From NCBI RefSeq assembly GCF_020497125.1, contig NC_059080.1:70166618-70230617 (forward strand): a DNA stretch of 64,000 bases. Reading direction: 5' to 3'. The position numbers and the translations under genes were made by a program. This document shows, in pieces, positions 9,841-21,269 of the stretch. Within the stretch, counting starts at the first letter, position 1. Every line of letters begins with the position of its first letter. This DNA is from Mauremys mutica. Taxonomy: Eukaryota > Chordata > Testudines > Geoemydidae. Under the pieces are notes generated by a model. That model was not told where the DNA came from, did no database searches, and was given only the letters and a program-made list of their open reading frames with translations.

Positions 9841-10497
9841 CTATTGTATACCAAATAATTGTACCCAAATTACCAATGCCGGTGAATAATTTGTAAATTG
9901 ACATTCTATTTCCAGTGTTTCAGAATCCTGGATAGTTTGTTCTATCAGCTTTAGCACTACACATGTTTCTAAACCGAAAACAGAAATACCTTGACCCTTA
10001 ACTACTACAGATCTTATGTTTTCTAAATTATCTTTAACTATGACATGTAATTCACAAATACCAATAAAAGGAATTTTTTCACCACTATAAGATTGTAAAT
10101 TAACATATATTTGTTCTCTTATTACAGGTTTTACTTTTAGACATTTTATAATTTCTTCTGAAATAACATTAACTTGTTCCTCTGTATCTAGTACATACGA
10201 AATAAGTGTTCCATTAGTAGATAGTGTAACTGTCCAATCATCCTTGTAGTTCACAGGATGACTCTGTTTCAAAATAACTAGAAACAAATTTTCTTCATCC
10301 ATAATGTCAGCTCTGTATTCCTTATTTGGTGTCTTGTCTGCGGGTTTTGAATTTTGAAATAAATGTATATTTCTAAGTTTTTCCAGACTTCTCTGTTTAC
10401 AAAATTTGTGAAATGATTCTGTTTCTTGCAGGGATGACACGTTTGACCATATGCTGGGACACGTTTGACCATATGCTGGGACACTGTCCATCCACAT
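9841..10497 (-). pseudogene. gypsy nucleocapsid/protease region
   Basis: A 218-codon minus-strand frame holds an aspartic-protease-like segment. 'SYVLDTEEQVNVIS' occupies the place of the D-T/S-G-A active site, with Glu replacing the expected Gly and Ala, so the protease is predicted dead. 'FIGICELHVIV' and 'GLETCVVLKLI' follow as in gypsy proteases. Upstream, a CX2CX4H zinc knuckle ('CHPCKKQNH') is in a different frame from its final Cys ('KFCKQR'), which marks a frameshift near 10400. A 22-bp tandem duplication lies next to it. Confidence 0.7.
10437..10484. repeat. 22-bp tandem duplication
   Basis: The unit acacgtttgaccatatgctggg occurs at 10437-10458 and 10459-10480 with a further acac. 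It lies within the gag end of the gypsy copy, and since 22 is not divisible by three it shifts the frame. Confidence 0.9.
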
Positions 10498-10502
10498 CTA
10501 GA

Positions 10503-11200
10503 TCATTCTTTCATCTGCTCATATGTTTTAACTTTAATACTTTCACTCTGTATTTCTCCATAGACTTGTTTTTGACTTTTTCTTATTAAGTCCATATTCA
10601 CATCAGTTTCTTTTCTTTCTAAAATGTGCAATCGTTGTTGATTAAGTTCAGCAGTTTGGCAAATTCTCACTGCTTTTTCAGATCTGGCTCTTCTAACAGT
10701 CTTTCTTCCACTGATATCTTTTATACCCATCACAATTTGAACTCTTTTCACTGACTCAGATTCTGGAAATTCCATGTCTTACTTCTTATCCTTATATCAG
10801 TTAAAAATTATTCAGAAGTCTTTTTCTCCATTTGATTTCTTGAGTGAAACTGAAATCATTCAAATATTTCATTTGTTTTTGGTAAACAGTATTCCTCAAA
10901 AAATTTTAAGACAAACTCATAGCTCATTCTCTAACATTAAGTTCAAATGAATTATATAATGAAATTGCTTCAGTACCTGCAATATCCAAAAAGATAACAA
11001 TCTTTTGTTCCTCTTCCTTATGCCCTCAGAAATAAATCAAGCTCTTGTTTAAAACTTTTCCAGTTTTCTGCTGGATTTCTCAACATTTTTAGAAATGTGG
11101 GAACTCTTAATTGATCCATCTTATTTTATTCAAAACTTGTTTTTCACTTCTGAATAACTTTTACCCTTTTTTCCCCAACTTCTTCCAGTTCTTTTTGTCT
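10503..11200 (-). pseudogene. gypsy gag remnant
   Basis: A charged 90-codon minus-strand frame (10503-10775) ends in 'KVKTYEQMKE'. Adjacent broken frames occupy the position expected for gag, 5' of the nucleocapsid. No strongly diagnostic motif is visible, so the call rests on position in the gypsy order. Confidence 0.45.
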
Positions 11201-11229
11201 CTTCCTTCACTCCTGATATCACAAAGGAA

Positions 11230-13080
11230 CAAAATGAGCCCAAACTAGCTACAGGAATAAAGGGAAACAAGAAGACTTTTTATCAATACATTAGAAGCCA
11301 GAGGAGGACCAAGGACAGGGTAGGCCCACTGCTTGGTGAGGAGGGAGAAACAGTAACAGGAAACTTGGAAATGGCAGAGATGCTTAATGACTTCTTTGTT
11401 TGGGTCTTCACCGAGAAGTCTGAAGGAATGCCTAACATAGTGAATGCTAATGGGAAGGGGGTAGATTTAGAAGATAAGATAAAATAAAAAAAGAACAAGT
11501 TAAAAATCACTTAGAAAAGTTAGATGCCTGCAAGTCACCAGGGCCTGATGAAATGCATCCTAGAATACTCAAGGAGCTAATAGAGGAGGTATCTGAGCCT
11601 CTAGCTATTATCTTTGGAAAATCATGGGAGACAGGAGAGATTCCAGAAGACTGGAAAAGGGCAAATATAGTGCCCATCTATAAAAAGGGAAATAAAAACA
11701 ACCCAGGAAACTACAGACCAGTTAGTTTAACTTCTGTGCCAGGGAAGATAATGGAGCAAGTAATTAAGAAAATCATCTGCAAACACTTGGAAGGTGGTAA
11801 GGTGATAGGGAATAGCCAGCATGGATTTGTAAACAACAAATCATGTCAAACCAATCTGATAGCTTTCTTTGGTAGGATAATGAGTCATGTGGATAAGGGA
11901 GAAGCGGTGGATGTGGTATACCTAGACTTTAGTAAGGCATTTGATACGGTCTCACATGATATTCTTATCAATAAAATAGGCAAATACAACTTAGATGGGG
12001 CTACTATAAGGTGGGTGCATAACTGGCTGGATAACCGTACTCAGAGAGTAGTTATTAATGGTTCCCAATCCTGCTGGAATGGTATAACAAGTGGGCTTCC
12101 ACACGGGTCTGTTTTGGGACCGGCTCTGTTAAATATCTTCATCAACTACTTAGATATTGGCATAGAAAGTACGCTTATTAAGTTTGCAGATGATACCAAA
12201 CTGGGAGGGATTGCAACTGCTTTGGAGGATAGGGTCATAACTCAAAATGATCTGGACAAATTGGAGAAATGGTCTGAGGTAAACAGGATGAAGTTTAACA
12301 AAGACAAATGCAAAGTGCTCCACTTAGGAAGGAACAATCAGTTTCACACATACAGAATGGGAAGAGACTGTCTAGGAAGGAGTAGAGCAGAAAGGGATCT
12401 AGAGGTTATAGTGGACCACAAGCTAAACATGAGTCAACAGTGTGATGCTGTTACAAAAAAAGCAAACCTGAATCTGGGATGCATTAACAGGTGTGTTGTG
12501 AGCAAGACACGAGAAGTCATTCTTCCGCTCTACTCTGCGCTGGTTAGGCCTCAACTGGAGTATTGTGTCCAGTTCTGGGCACTGCATTTCAAGAAAGATG
12601 TGGAGAAATTGGAGAGGGTCCAGAGAAGAGCAACAAAGAATGATTAAAGGTCTTGAGAACATGACCTATGAAGGAAGGCTGAAAGAATTGGGTTTGTTTA
12701 GTTTGGAAAAGAACGGACTGAGAAGGGACATGATAGCAGTTTTCAGGTATCTAAAAGGGTGTCATAAGGAGGAGGGAGAAAACTTGCTCACCTTAGCCTC
12801 TAAGGATAGAACAAGAAGCAATGGGCTTAAACTGCAGCAAGGGAGGTTTAGGTTGGACATTAGGAAAAAGTTCCTAACTGTCAGGGTGGTTAAACACTGG
12901 AATAAATTGCCTAAGGATGTTGTGGAATCTCCATCTCTGCAGATATTTAAGAGTTCGTTAGATAAATGTCTATCTGGGATGGTCTAGACAATATTTGGTC
13001 CTGCCATGAGGGCAGGGGACTGGACTCGATGACCTTTCGAGGTCCCTTCCAGTCCTAGAATCTATGAATCTATGAATTTA
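11230..13080 (+). mobile_element. CR1 LINE with RT domain and complete 3' end
   Basis: Starts within ORF2 ('aactagctacaggaataaagg') and runs through RT to the 3' UTR, ending in the octamer-like repeats 'tctatgaatctatgaattta'. The endonuclease domain is absent, so the copy is 5'-truncated. It lies next to the 5' side of the gypsy copy and may have inserted into it. Confidence 0.95.
11553..12987 (+). pseudogene. CR1 ORF2 reverse transcriptase, frameshifted
   Basis: A 364-codon frame (11553-12647) covers the RT fingers, palm and thumb of a CR1-type non-LTR retrotransposon. The palm motif '[14 protein letters not shown]' starts near residue 123. '[14 protein letters not shown]' follows with His before it where Gln is usual (PHGSVLGP). 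The catalytic 'FADD' is at residues 211-214. 'LEYCVQFWA' marks the C-terminal region. A stop at 12645-12647 follows a frameshift, and the coding text continues in another frame to 12987. The enzyme would copy CR1 RNA at target sites, but this copy lacks the endonuclease and is broken. Confidence 0.9.
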
Positions 13081-13276
13081 TGGGGTGTTTTATATTCAAG
13101 TAATCCACTAGTCTTAATAATAATTCATTGCTAATAAGCTAACAAGCTTTATTAGATACATAATAAACATATAGACAAAGCATCTTAACTCAGGTCAATC
13201 TATCAGTCTAATCTAAACCAACTGCCTCCTCCCACTGTCAGCTCCTGTACCCTGAAGAATCTATTTATTCTCTTAC
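13081..13276. other. Sequence between CR1 and hAT MITE
   Basis: Unassigned AT-rich sequence. It could be the outer (5' LTR) end of the gypsy element displaced by the CR1, but no LTR pair was found. Confidence 0.3.
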
Positions 13277-13284
13277 AGCCACAG

Positions 13285-13407
13285 TAGGGTGACCAACAGC
13301 AAATGTGAACAATCGGGACAGGGGGTGCAGGGTAATAGGAGCCTATATAAGAAAAAGACCCAAAAATCGGAACTGTCCTTATAAACTCAGTACATCTGGT
13401 CACCCTA
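13285..13407. mobile_element. hAT MITE, 123 bp
   Basis: TIRs tagggtgacc and ggtcacccta are flanked by a perfect 8-bp target duplication, agccacag at 13277-13284 and 13408-13415. The interior is non-coding with complementary 'gggac...gtcc' arms. Confidence 0.92.
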
Positions 13408-13415
13408 AGCCACAG

Positions 13416-14003
13416 TAACACCACAGTGGGGAGCTCTCTTGAAGCCTAGGTGAGAATCTTGGAGTCAAATTTGGCTTTAGCGAATGGTGATGCCACACCA
13501 GCTCTTCCTTTCCTCCTTCACTTCACCACTGAGTTCATTATATAAAATATTCTGAAAGTGCTGATCTGTTAGGAACAGAAAAGGATGTTAGCTAAGTCTT
13601 ATTCTTCCAGTAGGGGAGTATGGAGTACTTTTCCAGCCCCTCCTGTTGTACAGTAGATTGAAACTACTTGTTTAAGAGAGAGGATTTATATCTTACATCC
13701 AAAGAGAACAGGTCTGATTCTGATCTTACCACAGTGTAACTGCATTAGCTGCACTGGACTTGCTACACCCAGATGGCAGAAGCAGCTCCACTAATGTTTT
13801 TGAAAGTCCAGCCTACCTCTCGAGTTGCAGTGCTGACTGATTGCTGGAGAAGCACCTAAGTGGCTGCACAAAGTTCCTGCTAAATTTTTTCTGACTCATT
13901 GCTCTGGAGAGCATGGGGAAGTTTTCAGACTCCTTCAAGAGCAGTTACACCATGATGGTCAGAACACAGCACAGAATAAGAGAACTGGGAGGGAGCCATA
14001 TGC
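13416..14003. other. Non-coding sequence
   Basis: Nothing recognisable was seen. Confidence 0.5.
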
Positions 14004-14011
14004 CCTCTGTG

Positions 14012-15443
14012 CAGGGCCGGCTCTAGGTTTTTTGCCACCCCAAGCAAAAAAAATTTTGGCTGCCCCCCACCCCAGCCATAGGCTCCCCCCTGCACTCCCC
14101 TGCTGCTCCAGCCCTGGGCTCCCCCCGCTCACCTGCACACCCTGCTGCCCCAATGCTGGGCTCCTTCCTTTCCTCCCCACCAGTGCCCTCCCCCCACCTG
14201 CACTCCCCTTCCTCCCAACCTGCACTCTCCTGCTGTCTCAGCCCTGGGTCACTGGTAACTCGCTCCCAGGGTGGGTCATTCAGCAGAAATTTTGGATGTG
14301 CACAGAACAGAGACAGGATTGGTTCCCATATGGTTCCAGAACTGCAGTAAAGTGGAACAGTTTTCAGCTTGTGTGATTGAAGGATACCTGGATACATATT
14401 ATAAGACTGTCCTACATAAATGAGGAAAAGTTGAGGTGCCTTTATTATTCTTTTGTTCCACTCTTTGTTTCTATGAGGAATTTGCCAATGCAATATTACT
14501 GTCTTCCTTTTAAACAAATAAAACTTAAACAAAAAAGGTAATAGCTATTGAAAATAGCAATTCCAGTCCTAAAAACCACTGGGAAGCATTTCTTGCTTCT
14601 TCATTTCTTATCCTACTTTTTTCTACAGCAAGTTACAGTGGATCCGTATATTTGATTTGGGAGAAATGAAGTAACAGCTGCCCAAATTGAGCTTGAACAC
14701 TCCTGAATTTTGAGGGTGTTCAAATCTGGAAGGCAGGTGCTAGATTCCCTTTCTGAATATTAGCTAAATCTGGAAAGGAGAAGTCAATTTCTGCTTCCAA
14801 GGCTCAGAAATGGATATCCTCCTATGTGCCTGGTACTGTATCTAAAGCTGCTGAAGTCCCCTAGCAAAGCCTCCCCTCCCTTACTTTTCATTTTAAATTC
14901 TAGTGGGATCCATGTACCTCCCCTGCTAGGCTTCAGATAGAGAGGTGCACTGTCCATTTAGTCCACCCAATTCCTTCTTTGTGGGCTGAAAGGAGAGGTC
15001 ACACCAGTATCCCTAATGCAGTCTGGGGAAGTCATCTGAAGGGGACATCTGGGGCAAAGCCTTCCACTCCTTGGGCACACTTGTTCCCCATTCACAATGC
15101 CACCCCTTTCGACTCCCAGCATGACTCAGCTACCTCACTCCCTACCCCTCCCTTTCCTGTTGATAGCAGCCAAGGGATTGCTGGGAAATGTAGTTCTTTC
15201 CCTGCTCCAGGGCTGGCTCTATAGGCAGGGAGCTAGGCAAGGAACTACAGCTCCCAAGGTCCCGTGGGTTCTCAGCTCCCATGCTGGACCCCCAGCTGCT
15301 CCATGGCTCCACTCCTGCAGGGTTGTGAGAGGGGAGGAAGTGAGTTTAAATAAATAAAAAAAAAAGATGGCCAAAATGACGCCCCCTGGAAATGTGCCGC
15401 CCCAAGCACCTGCTTGTTTTGCTGGTGCCTAGAGCCAGCCCTG
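14012..15443. mobile_element. Non-autonomous hAT, 1432 bp, with AT-rich interior
   Basis: Left end cagggccggctctagg and right end cctagagccagccctg are inverted repeats. The perfect 8-bp duplication cctctgtg flanks the element at 14004-14011 and 15444-15451. GC-rich outer parts enclose roughly 800 bp (about 14260-15080) of ordinary AT-rich sequence that does not look like the ends and may be captured host DNA. No transposase is present. Confidence 0.92.
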
Positions 15444-15451
15444 CCTCTGTG

Positions 15452-16877
15452 ACACAGTCTGGTTGGAAAGACAGCACAGATTTGCTTGCAAGGACTGCAC
15501 ATCTTTCAGTGAACCTTGTTTGAATTTGGGGTTTGTCTTTGCATTGACATAAGCAATCTGTAGCCTGATTTTCAGAGCGGCTGAACACCCACAAATCCCT
15601 CTGAAGTCAACAGGAGCTGCAGGTGCTCAGCTTCTTTGAAAATCAGATCCTTTTATATGTAAAAAGCTCTGCCTGACACAATTGTCCAGCAGTGATTTCC
15701 AGAGCCTGCACTGGCTGCCAGCTAACTCTGTTCCGGCACAAGGCTGCTTAGAACTTCTGATAGGTAGTCAGTGGATCCGACTCCAATCTCAGATGTATGG
15801 TGCAAATCTCTGCATATTTCCCCAAATCTGCTGCCACAAATACACATGAAAACCCAAGAGTGAGTTTGGCTGGATATAGATGACAAGGGAAAGATATTAG
15901 AACAGCACATGTGGAAATAAAATCTCATCCACTCAGCATTCACTGAGAAGAATTTTTTGCATGGTTCTGTGAATATTTATTGACATTAAAAAGTGAATTT
16001 GCTTTGCTATTGCAGGTACTGTCGCTTTCACAAACCCTCAACAGCAAAAGTATTTCACAGGCAAACATTTATTTTAAAAGATAGAGTTCATCTTATTTTA
16101 GAACTCAGGTCTATGTCAAGATTTCACACTGTGCTAAATGCATTACAACACCTACCAAAAGTGCAATGTGTATTTTTAAAATAGTCAAGCAATACACAGA
16201 ATAGATGTGGTTTCTGCATGCTCACCAATTTCAGTATCTCCCCCCTCCCCACCGCCACGCCATATAACTAAAGCACAAACTGAATGAGATATGTGTCAAG
16301 TATCCTGCAATCTACTATATCAAAGCAAGCAGATTTATACAATTGCTTTTATTCTCTGCACACTACATTCAGAATACACCATTATATTTCACTTACCATT
16401 ACCATGACATTATTCTCTTTCAGTATGAAATACCATACACAGTGGTTATCTTTTGACAGTTCAAAAACACTGGTCAAAGTCTAGCATTCAGGAATCCGGT
16501 TACGTTTGGTAATGATGCCGTGAAAAGAGAAACTATCCTGATTTTTACTAATTTGAAAAGCAGCAGGATTTAGCTAGTAAAATGAGCAAAAGATGCAGAA
16601 AAACAGAAAAGGCCAAACATGGTCTTGATGTAAGTGGGCATAGCTCCATTACTGACTTTGATGGTGGTATAACTGCTTATGCACATTTGCATTTGGTTCT
16701 GCAATTACATATTAGAGGAAGGGCTAAGTAAATTTACCTGGATATAACGAGAAATAACAATCTGAACTTCACTAAAACTCAACCCAAATCTGATTAGTGT
16801 TTGAAAATAGGTTTGAATGATTTTTCTCCCATTAGTTTTTAATTATGGGAACTTTTGGTGAAAAGAACAGAGACTCA
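15452..16877. other. Non-coding sequence with one palindromic relic
   Basis: At about 15561-15650, 'cctgattttcagagcggctga' and 'cagcttctttgaaaatcag' form imperfect inverted ends of an old, very common reptile/bird MITE-like repeat. The rest has no recognised feature. Confidence 0.5.
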
Positions 16878-17262
16878 GGGCAAGCCTACACTACAAAATT
16901 AAGTTGACATACAGCCAACTGCAGTAATTAAATCACTTTGGCATGTCCACGCTACGCTCCTTGTGTCAGTGATGCAGGTCCTCACCAGGAGTACGTGCAC
17001 CAATTTAACTGTTAGTGTGCAGCATTGTGGGAAGGCTTCTAAAAGGCAGCAACAGTCCATGTAAACAATGCAGTGTCTACACTGACACTGCATAGACCTA
17101 ACTACATCAACCTAAATGCTACCCTACGTCTCTTGTGGCAGTGGAGTCAGTGTAGTGGGTAAGTTACATTGGTGGGAGCTACATTTTAGTGTAGACGTTT
17201 ACAGAGTTAGGTCAGTGTAGGCTGCCTTACATCAACCCAGCTCTGCAGTGTAAACCAGGCCC
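16878..17262. mobile_element. Harbinger-type MITE, 385 bp
   Basis: The ends gggcaagcctacac and gtaaaccaggccc are imperfect inverted repeats of the same 'GGGC-TG-CTACAC' type as the full Harbinger element at 43411. The interior contains several 'gtgtctacactgac' and 'agtgtagac' motifs. The expected TWA target duplication is not preserved. Confidence 0.65.
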
Positions 17263-19567
17263 AGGAGAAGCCAACCCAGCAGCAGGCAACCTTTGCAAGA
17301 GAGAGACTGAAACAGGATTGGTGTTCTTCCTAAGGAGAGAAAAATAGATGCAGACAAGTAGAGTCAGAGAGGAATCTAGAAGAAAGCACGAGGGAGCTTA
17401 AAAACATCAAAAAGGGCAGTAGCGAGTGCTCTCAGAACCTGATTTCATTAACTAGATCAAAGATGACAAACTACGGGGTGTGAAACCCTGCCCTTACCTC
17501 CATACACACCTTGCAGAAAGATTAGATCCAGAAAAGAAAGCCCTTAAAGTTGTATGTTCACAGCACACACAAAGAGAACAAATACTCTTGCTGGAAGGTT
17601 GAAGTGTAACACTGTTTTATTTCTTAGAATTCAGAACACACAAGAACCTAGAAACAGAGACAGAGAAAATAGACTACTCCCCAAGGCAGTGAGGCATAAC
17701 TCGCCTAGATTGTTTTAAACTGGTCCTTTCCAGGCTGACTCTGATCACAGGCTTTGCTACAGAAAGAGATCTGTAGCCTACAAGCAGGACCAGAAACTCC
17801 CCACCCCGCCCACACAAACTTAAAATGATAGCTAGCAATTCCAACACAGTCGTCGATACATCATAAAAGCATGATTTGTACAAGAGTGTTAGTGTGATGA
17901 TGGGCCAGATTCCATGTGCTAGAGCTGATAATAGAAGTCAGAGTAAGCCTAGAATTGCTATCTGTCATCACAACCATTTACTGTAAACAGGAACATCTTG
18001 GTCCAATAAGGGAATAGTAACATTTAACAGTGGTCTCTGTTCTGATGTGTTTTCTGGTAACTATACTTTTAAATGGAGAAAAGCCCCACTTCCTGCCACA
18101 GAAGCAGCTGTCGTTTTGTGTTCAGATACCACCTACTACAGAGGTGTCACACACAGAGTGCTCACTTAATATAATCCAAGCTCCTTCCCGCTGACACTGT
18201 ATGGCTGCTCTTTGTATGTGGAAGAACCTAACATTAATAATCATGTGGGTTGAGTTCAAAGAGATCATCTCTAGGAAACTGCTGAGGAAACCTGTCTGCA
18301 AGAGTTGTACAGAAGAGAACATTCTGTGAGGAAAGCTGGAATCAACTGCAAAGGACAACGGGGAATTGAGCCCTCCCAATGAGAGACAATGGAGAGCCAG
18401 GAGCACTTGATTCAGACAGAGAAAAGAGCTGATCTGTGCCATTTTCCTCCTATAACTTAAGTTTGTTAAGCCAGTTATGAGGGCAGGACTTGCTAGGGGG
18501 ATTAGTAATGGGAACAGAGCTGTTCTTATTCACCGACCTGAATGTGCCCCAGCTTGGCAGTAAAGGCCTATTGAACATCCCCAAATAGGAGTTGGACGGT
18601 ATAAATCTAAATATTTTTTTTAGAGGAAACACTGCTGTCTTGGTTTCAATCTAGGAAAATAGCATTCTGTTTCTCTTCAAAACATTTGGGCTACATATTT
18701 GACTGGTAAGCAACTCTACTCCACAACAAAGGGTGAATCTAAGTTAACCCAGTGGCCTACTGGCAGTGCTCTGAACTACTGAATAAGAACACAGGTGAAC
18801 CCTATGGTCAGCACTGGTGGATTCTGAAAGGAGCCCCATTCAGCTCATTTAAATAGGAATATATTGGCTACAATGAGGAATTATCCCCAGTGTTCTGGCA
18901 GGGAGGCAGATAATCTCTCACCATCAGGGAAAAGTTCCCTCTGAATAAGGAAATTGACTGTTCAGAAAATTGACTTGCAGACTAAATTCTACTCTCATTG
19001 CCATTTGTAGATCTCACTGTAAATCTAAATTAACCCAAAAACATCAGCAGTTGCTCCAGCTTTACACCAGCATATCCAAGAGCAGAACTGGGCCTACTGT
19101 CATCCTGTTCTGCAGAATTAACTGCCCCTTTTATACATGCAACTATAAAAGTATGAAGTGAAGTGAAAGAAATACTTGCAATAAAAAGTACCATCATCAG
19201 CCACATCCTGCACTCCTTACTCGGTCCTTACTTGAGCAAGCTTCCCATTGAGATCTGGAGTGTTTTGCCTGAATAAGGAATGAATCAGGATTTTACCCAC
19301 AGTGATGAAATACCACTGGAGTAAACTGATACCTCATTAGTAGGAGTATGCAGGAGATCAAGTATTCATAGTTGGAGGAAAACATTTCAAATGATGTAAA
19401 TTAGCACACTTACATTGACTCTAGTGGAGCTACCCCAGTTTACACCAACTGAGCAGAGCAGGTCAGAAAATGGAATCTCTGTCCAATGAGAAATTCTGTC
19501 ATTTCAAAATTTGTTTTCATTCTCAATTGGAACAAAAAGTTGAAATTTTGAAATTTCTCCTGGAATG
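17263..19567. other. Non-coding sequence
   Basis: No gene recognised. About 19198-19298 is a relic of the 'cctgcactccttactc'/'aataaggaatgaatcagg' palindromic family also seen near 1398. About 19395-19450 resembles the 'agtggagctaccccagtttacacc' family. Several short ORFs (for example 18122-18442 minus) carry no domain. Confidence 0.45.
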
Positions 19568-19746
19568 TATCAGAGGGGTAGCCGTGTTAGTCTGGTTCTT
19601 TAGAAGCAGCAAAGAATCCTGTGGCACCTTATAGACTAACAGACGTTTTGCAGCATGAGCTGAAGAAGTGGGTATTCACCCACGAAAGCTCATGCTGCAA
19701 AACGTCTGTTAGTCTATAAGGTGCCACAGGATTCTTTGCTGCTTCT
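19568..19746 (-). mobile_element. Palindromic Penelope-like element with 60-bp perfect arms
   Basis: Arms 19602-19661 and 19687-19746 are exact reverse complements over 60 bp, separated by 25 nt. That spacer contains its own hairpin (gtgggt/acccac, 19668-19673 with 19678-19683). The outer tail 19568-19601 carries the reversed terminal motif (tatcagaggggtagccg). A 12-bp target duplication with one mismatch, tctcctggaatg (19556-19567) and tctcttggaatg (19744-19755), shows that the whole palindrome inserted as one unit. Confidence 0.85.
19660..19690 (+). ncRNA. Hammerhead-like core, better preserved copy
   Basis: CTGAAGA (19660-19666) and GAAA (19684-19687) flank the stem gtgggt/acccac. AGC-TCAT-GCT follows and could form stem III with C as the cleavage-site base. 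One unpaired A between box I and stem II departs from the canonical fold. The motif lies within the element's palindrome, which offers a competing long hairpin. Whether it cleaves is unknown. Confidence 0.35.
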
Positions 19747-20900
19747 CTTGGAATGGAAATTCATAAAAATTTGATTCAGAAACAGCAAAACATTTTGTGT
19801 TAATCATGTTGAATTGTTTTATTTTCATGTCAAATTATTTTGTTTCAATAATGTAAAAACATTATAAAATATAATATATATTACGTAATAATAAATGTCA
19901 TGTAACCTTATAATTATTATATGATATTAACATAATATAAAATAAAATTAATGTATCGTAATATGCAAGTCCATACAAAATGAAATTATAACATTGAAAA
20001 AACCATTTAAACATTAATTGAAAAGAGAAAAAGAATTGTATTAACCTCTTTCATTTACTGACACCAGTTTAGCTCCTGACTTTGATAGCATTGCTACCCT
20101 TTCAAGGCACTTAGCCTGCTAGTTATTTACAGCATAATTTACAGTGTCACCAGTAGTCAGGTGCTAAATTATGACCCACAAAGGAGAATGTTTAGATCTG
20201 ATCTTGAGCAAATTATGATCAAGTTTAGAAAAATTGAAAACAGATGGGAAGGTCTATTGCAAAATTGCTGCAGGAGCAAAAAGGGAAAAAAAGAACATCA
20301 ATGGTGCAGTTTTAATAAAATTCAAATTCAAATGAAGTGAGATAATGTACAAATCATTTGGTAAAAATACATCTTTTAAATCATGTTTGGAGACATTTCA
20401 ATGCCATGGTGACACTTTTAATTTCCAAAATGGTTAAATGCTCCATTATTTTAATAGCTTTGATTGGCTGTAACTTGGCGATCAAAACTATTAAGATATT
20501 GCTATAATAATAAAAATTCACTGCAAGAAAATGGTTATTATATAAGAATGCCTCTTCCAGATATTTATGGAGAGGGGTCAGTTTTTGTTGTGGTAGTTTT
20601 TTGTTTTGTCATGCAAAAGTTTATAATGAGAAAAAGTTTATTGAAAAAAAAGAGAAGAGAAGAGAAAAAAGAAAAGAGAAAAACAAAAAAACTGGGGCCA
20701 ATTCAATAATCAATTCTCAATTAGCTTATACTTTTCACTTTTTAAATTGTTTTGGGGCTTCATGAACACACAGCAAAAACCAGAGGCTTTTTTTATTTTT
20801 GAGTCAGGGCACACTTCACCTGTTATTGCCATTCACTATCCCGTTTCTTATTTTTTTCCTGTCCTTCTTCCTTCAGCTATTTTAGAAATGGAAAAAAAAT
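19747..20900. other. AT-rich non-coding sequence
   Basis: About 19855-19965 is extremely AT-rich with repeated 'ataatat' words. A purine-rich stretch lies at about 20640-20690. No gene was recognised. Confidence 0.5.
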
Positions 20901-21137
20901 GGTTACTAACCTTTCCATAACTGTTGTTCTTCAAAATGTATTGATCATATCCATTCCACGTTCAGTGTGCGCACGTCGCATGCACTGTTGCCACAGATTT
21001 TTCCCTAAGTGGTATCCGTTGGGCTGGCTCTAGTGCCCTCTGGTGCCACATGCTTATGCACCAGCATAAGGGTCACTTCCGGCCCCACACCCTCTCAGTT
21101 CCATCTTGCCAGCTAACTCTGACAGAGGGGTAGGACG

Positions 21138-21254
21138 GTGAGTCGTGGAATGGACATGAGCAACACATCTCGAAGAACAACAAATACGAAAAGGTTAGTA
21201 ACCATTTTTCTTCTTCGAGTGATTGTTCATATCCATTGCACTTTAGGTGACTCA
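21138..21254. repeat. DIRS internal complementary/terminal palindrome
   Basis: Around 'aaggttagtaacc' the two sides are complementary: 'gtgagtcgtggaatggacat' and 'gaagaacaac' on the left, 'cttcttcgagtgattg' and 'ttaggtgactcac' on the right. The left half is also the reverse complement of the element's left terminus (about 20901-20958). This matches the idea of an internal complementary region used in circular DIRS intermediates. Confidence 0.6.
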
Positions 21255-21269
21255 CAAGCTGTACCCAAG

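Larger units (their letters stand above)
7237..11228 (-). mobile_element. Degenerate Ty3/gypsy retrotransposon (gag-PR-RT-RH-IN start)
   Basis: Reading on the minus strand, fragments occur in gypsy order: gag (about 11100-10503), zinc knuckle and protease (about 10450-9841), reverse transcriptase (9735-9366), a tether, RNase H (about 8905-8820 and 7796-7582, split by a hAT) and the start of integrase (about 7560-7270). Frames are broken many times. The LTRs were not identified. The 5' side abuts a CR1 at about 11230. The clade (perhaps Mag-like) is a guess. Confidence 0.8.
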
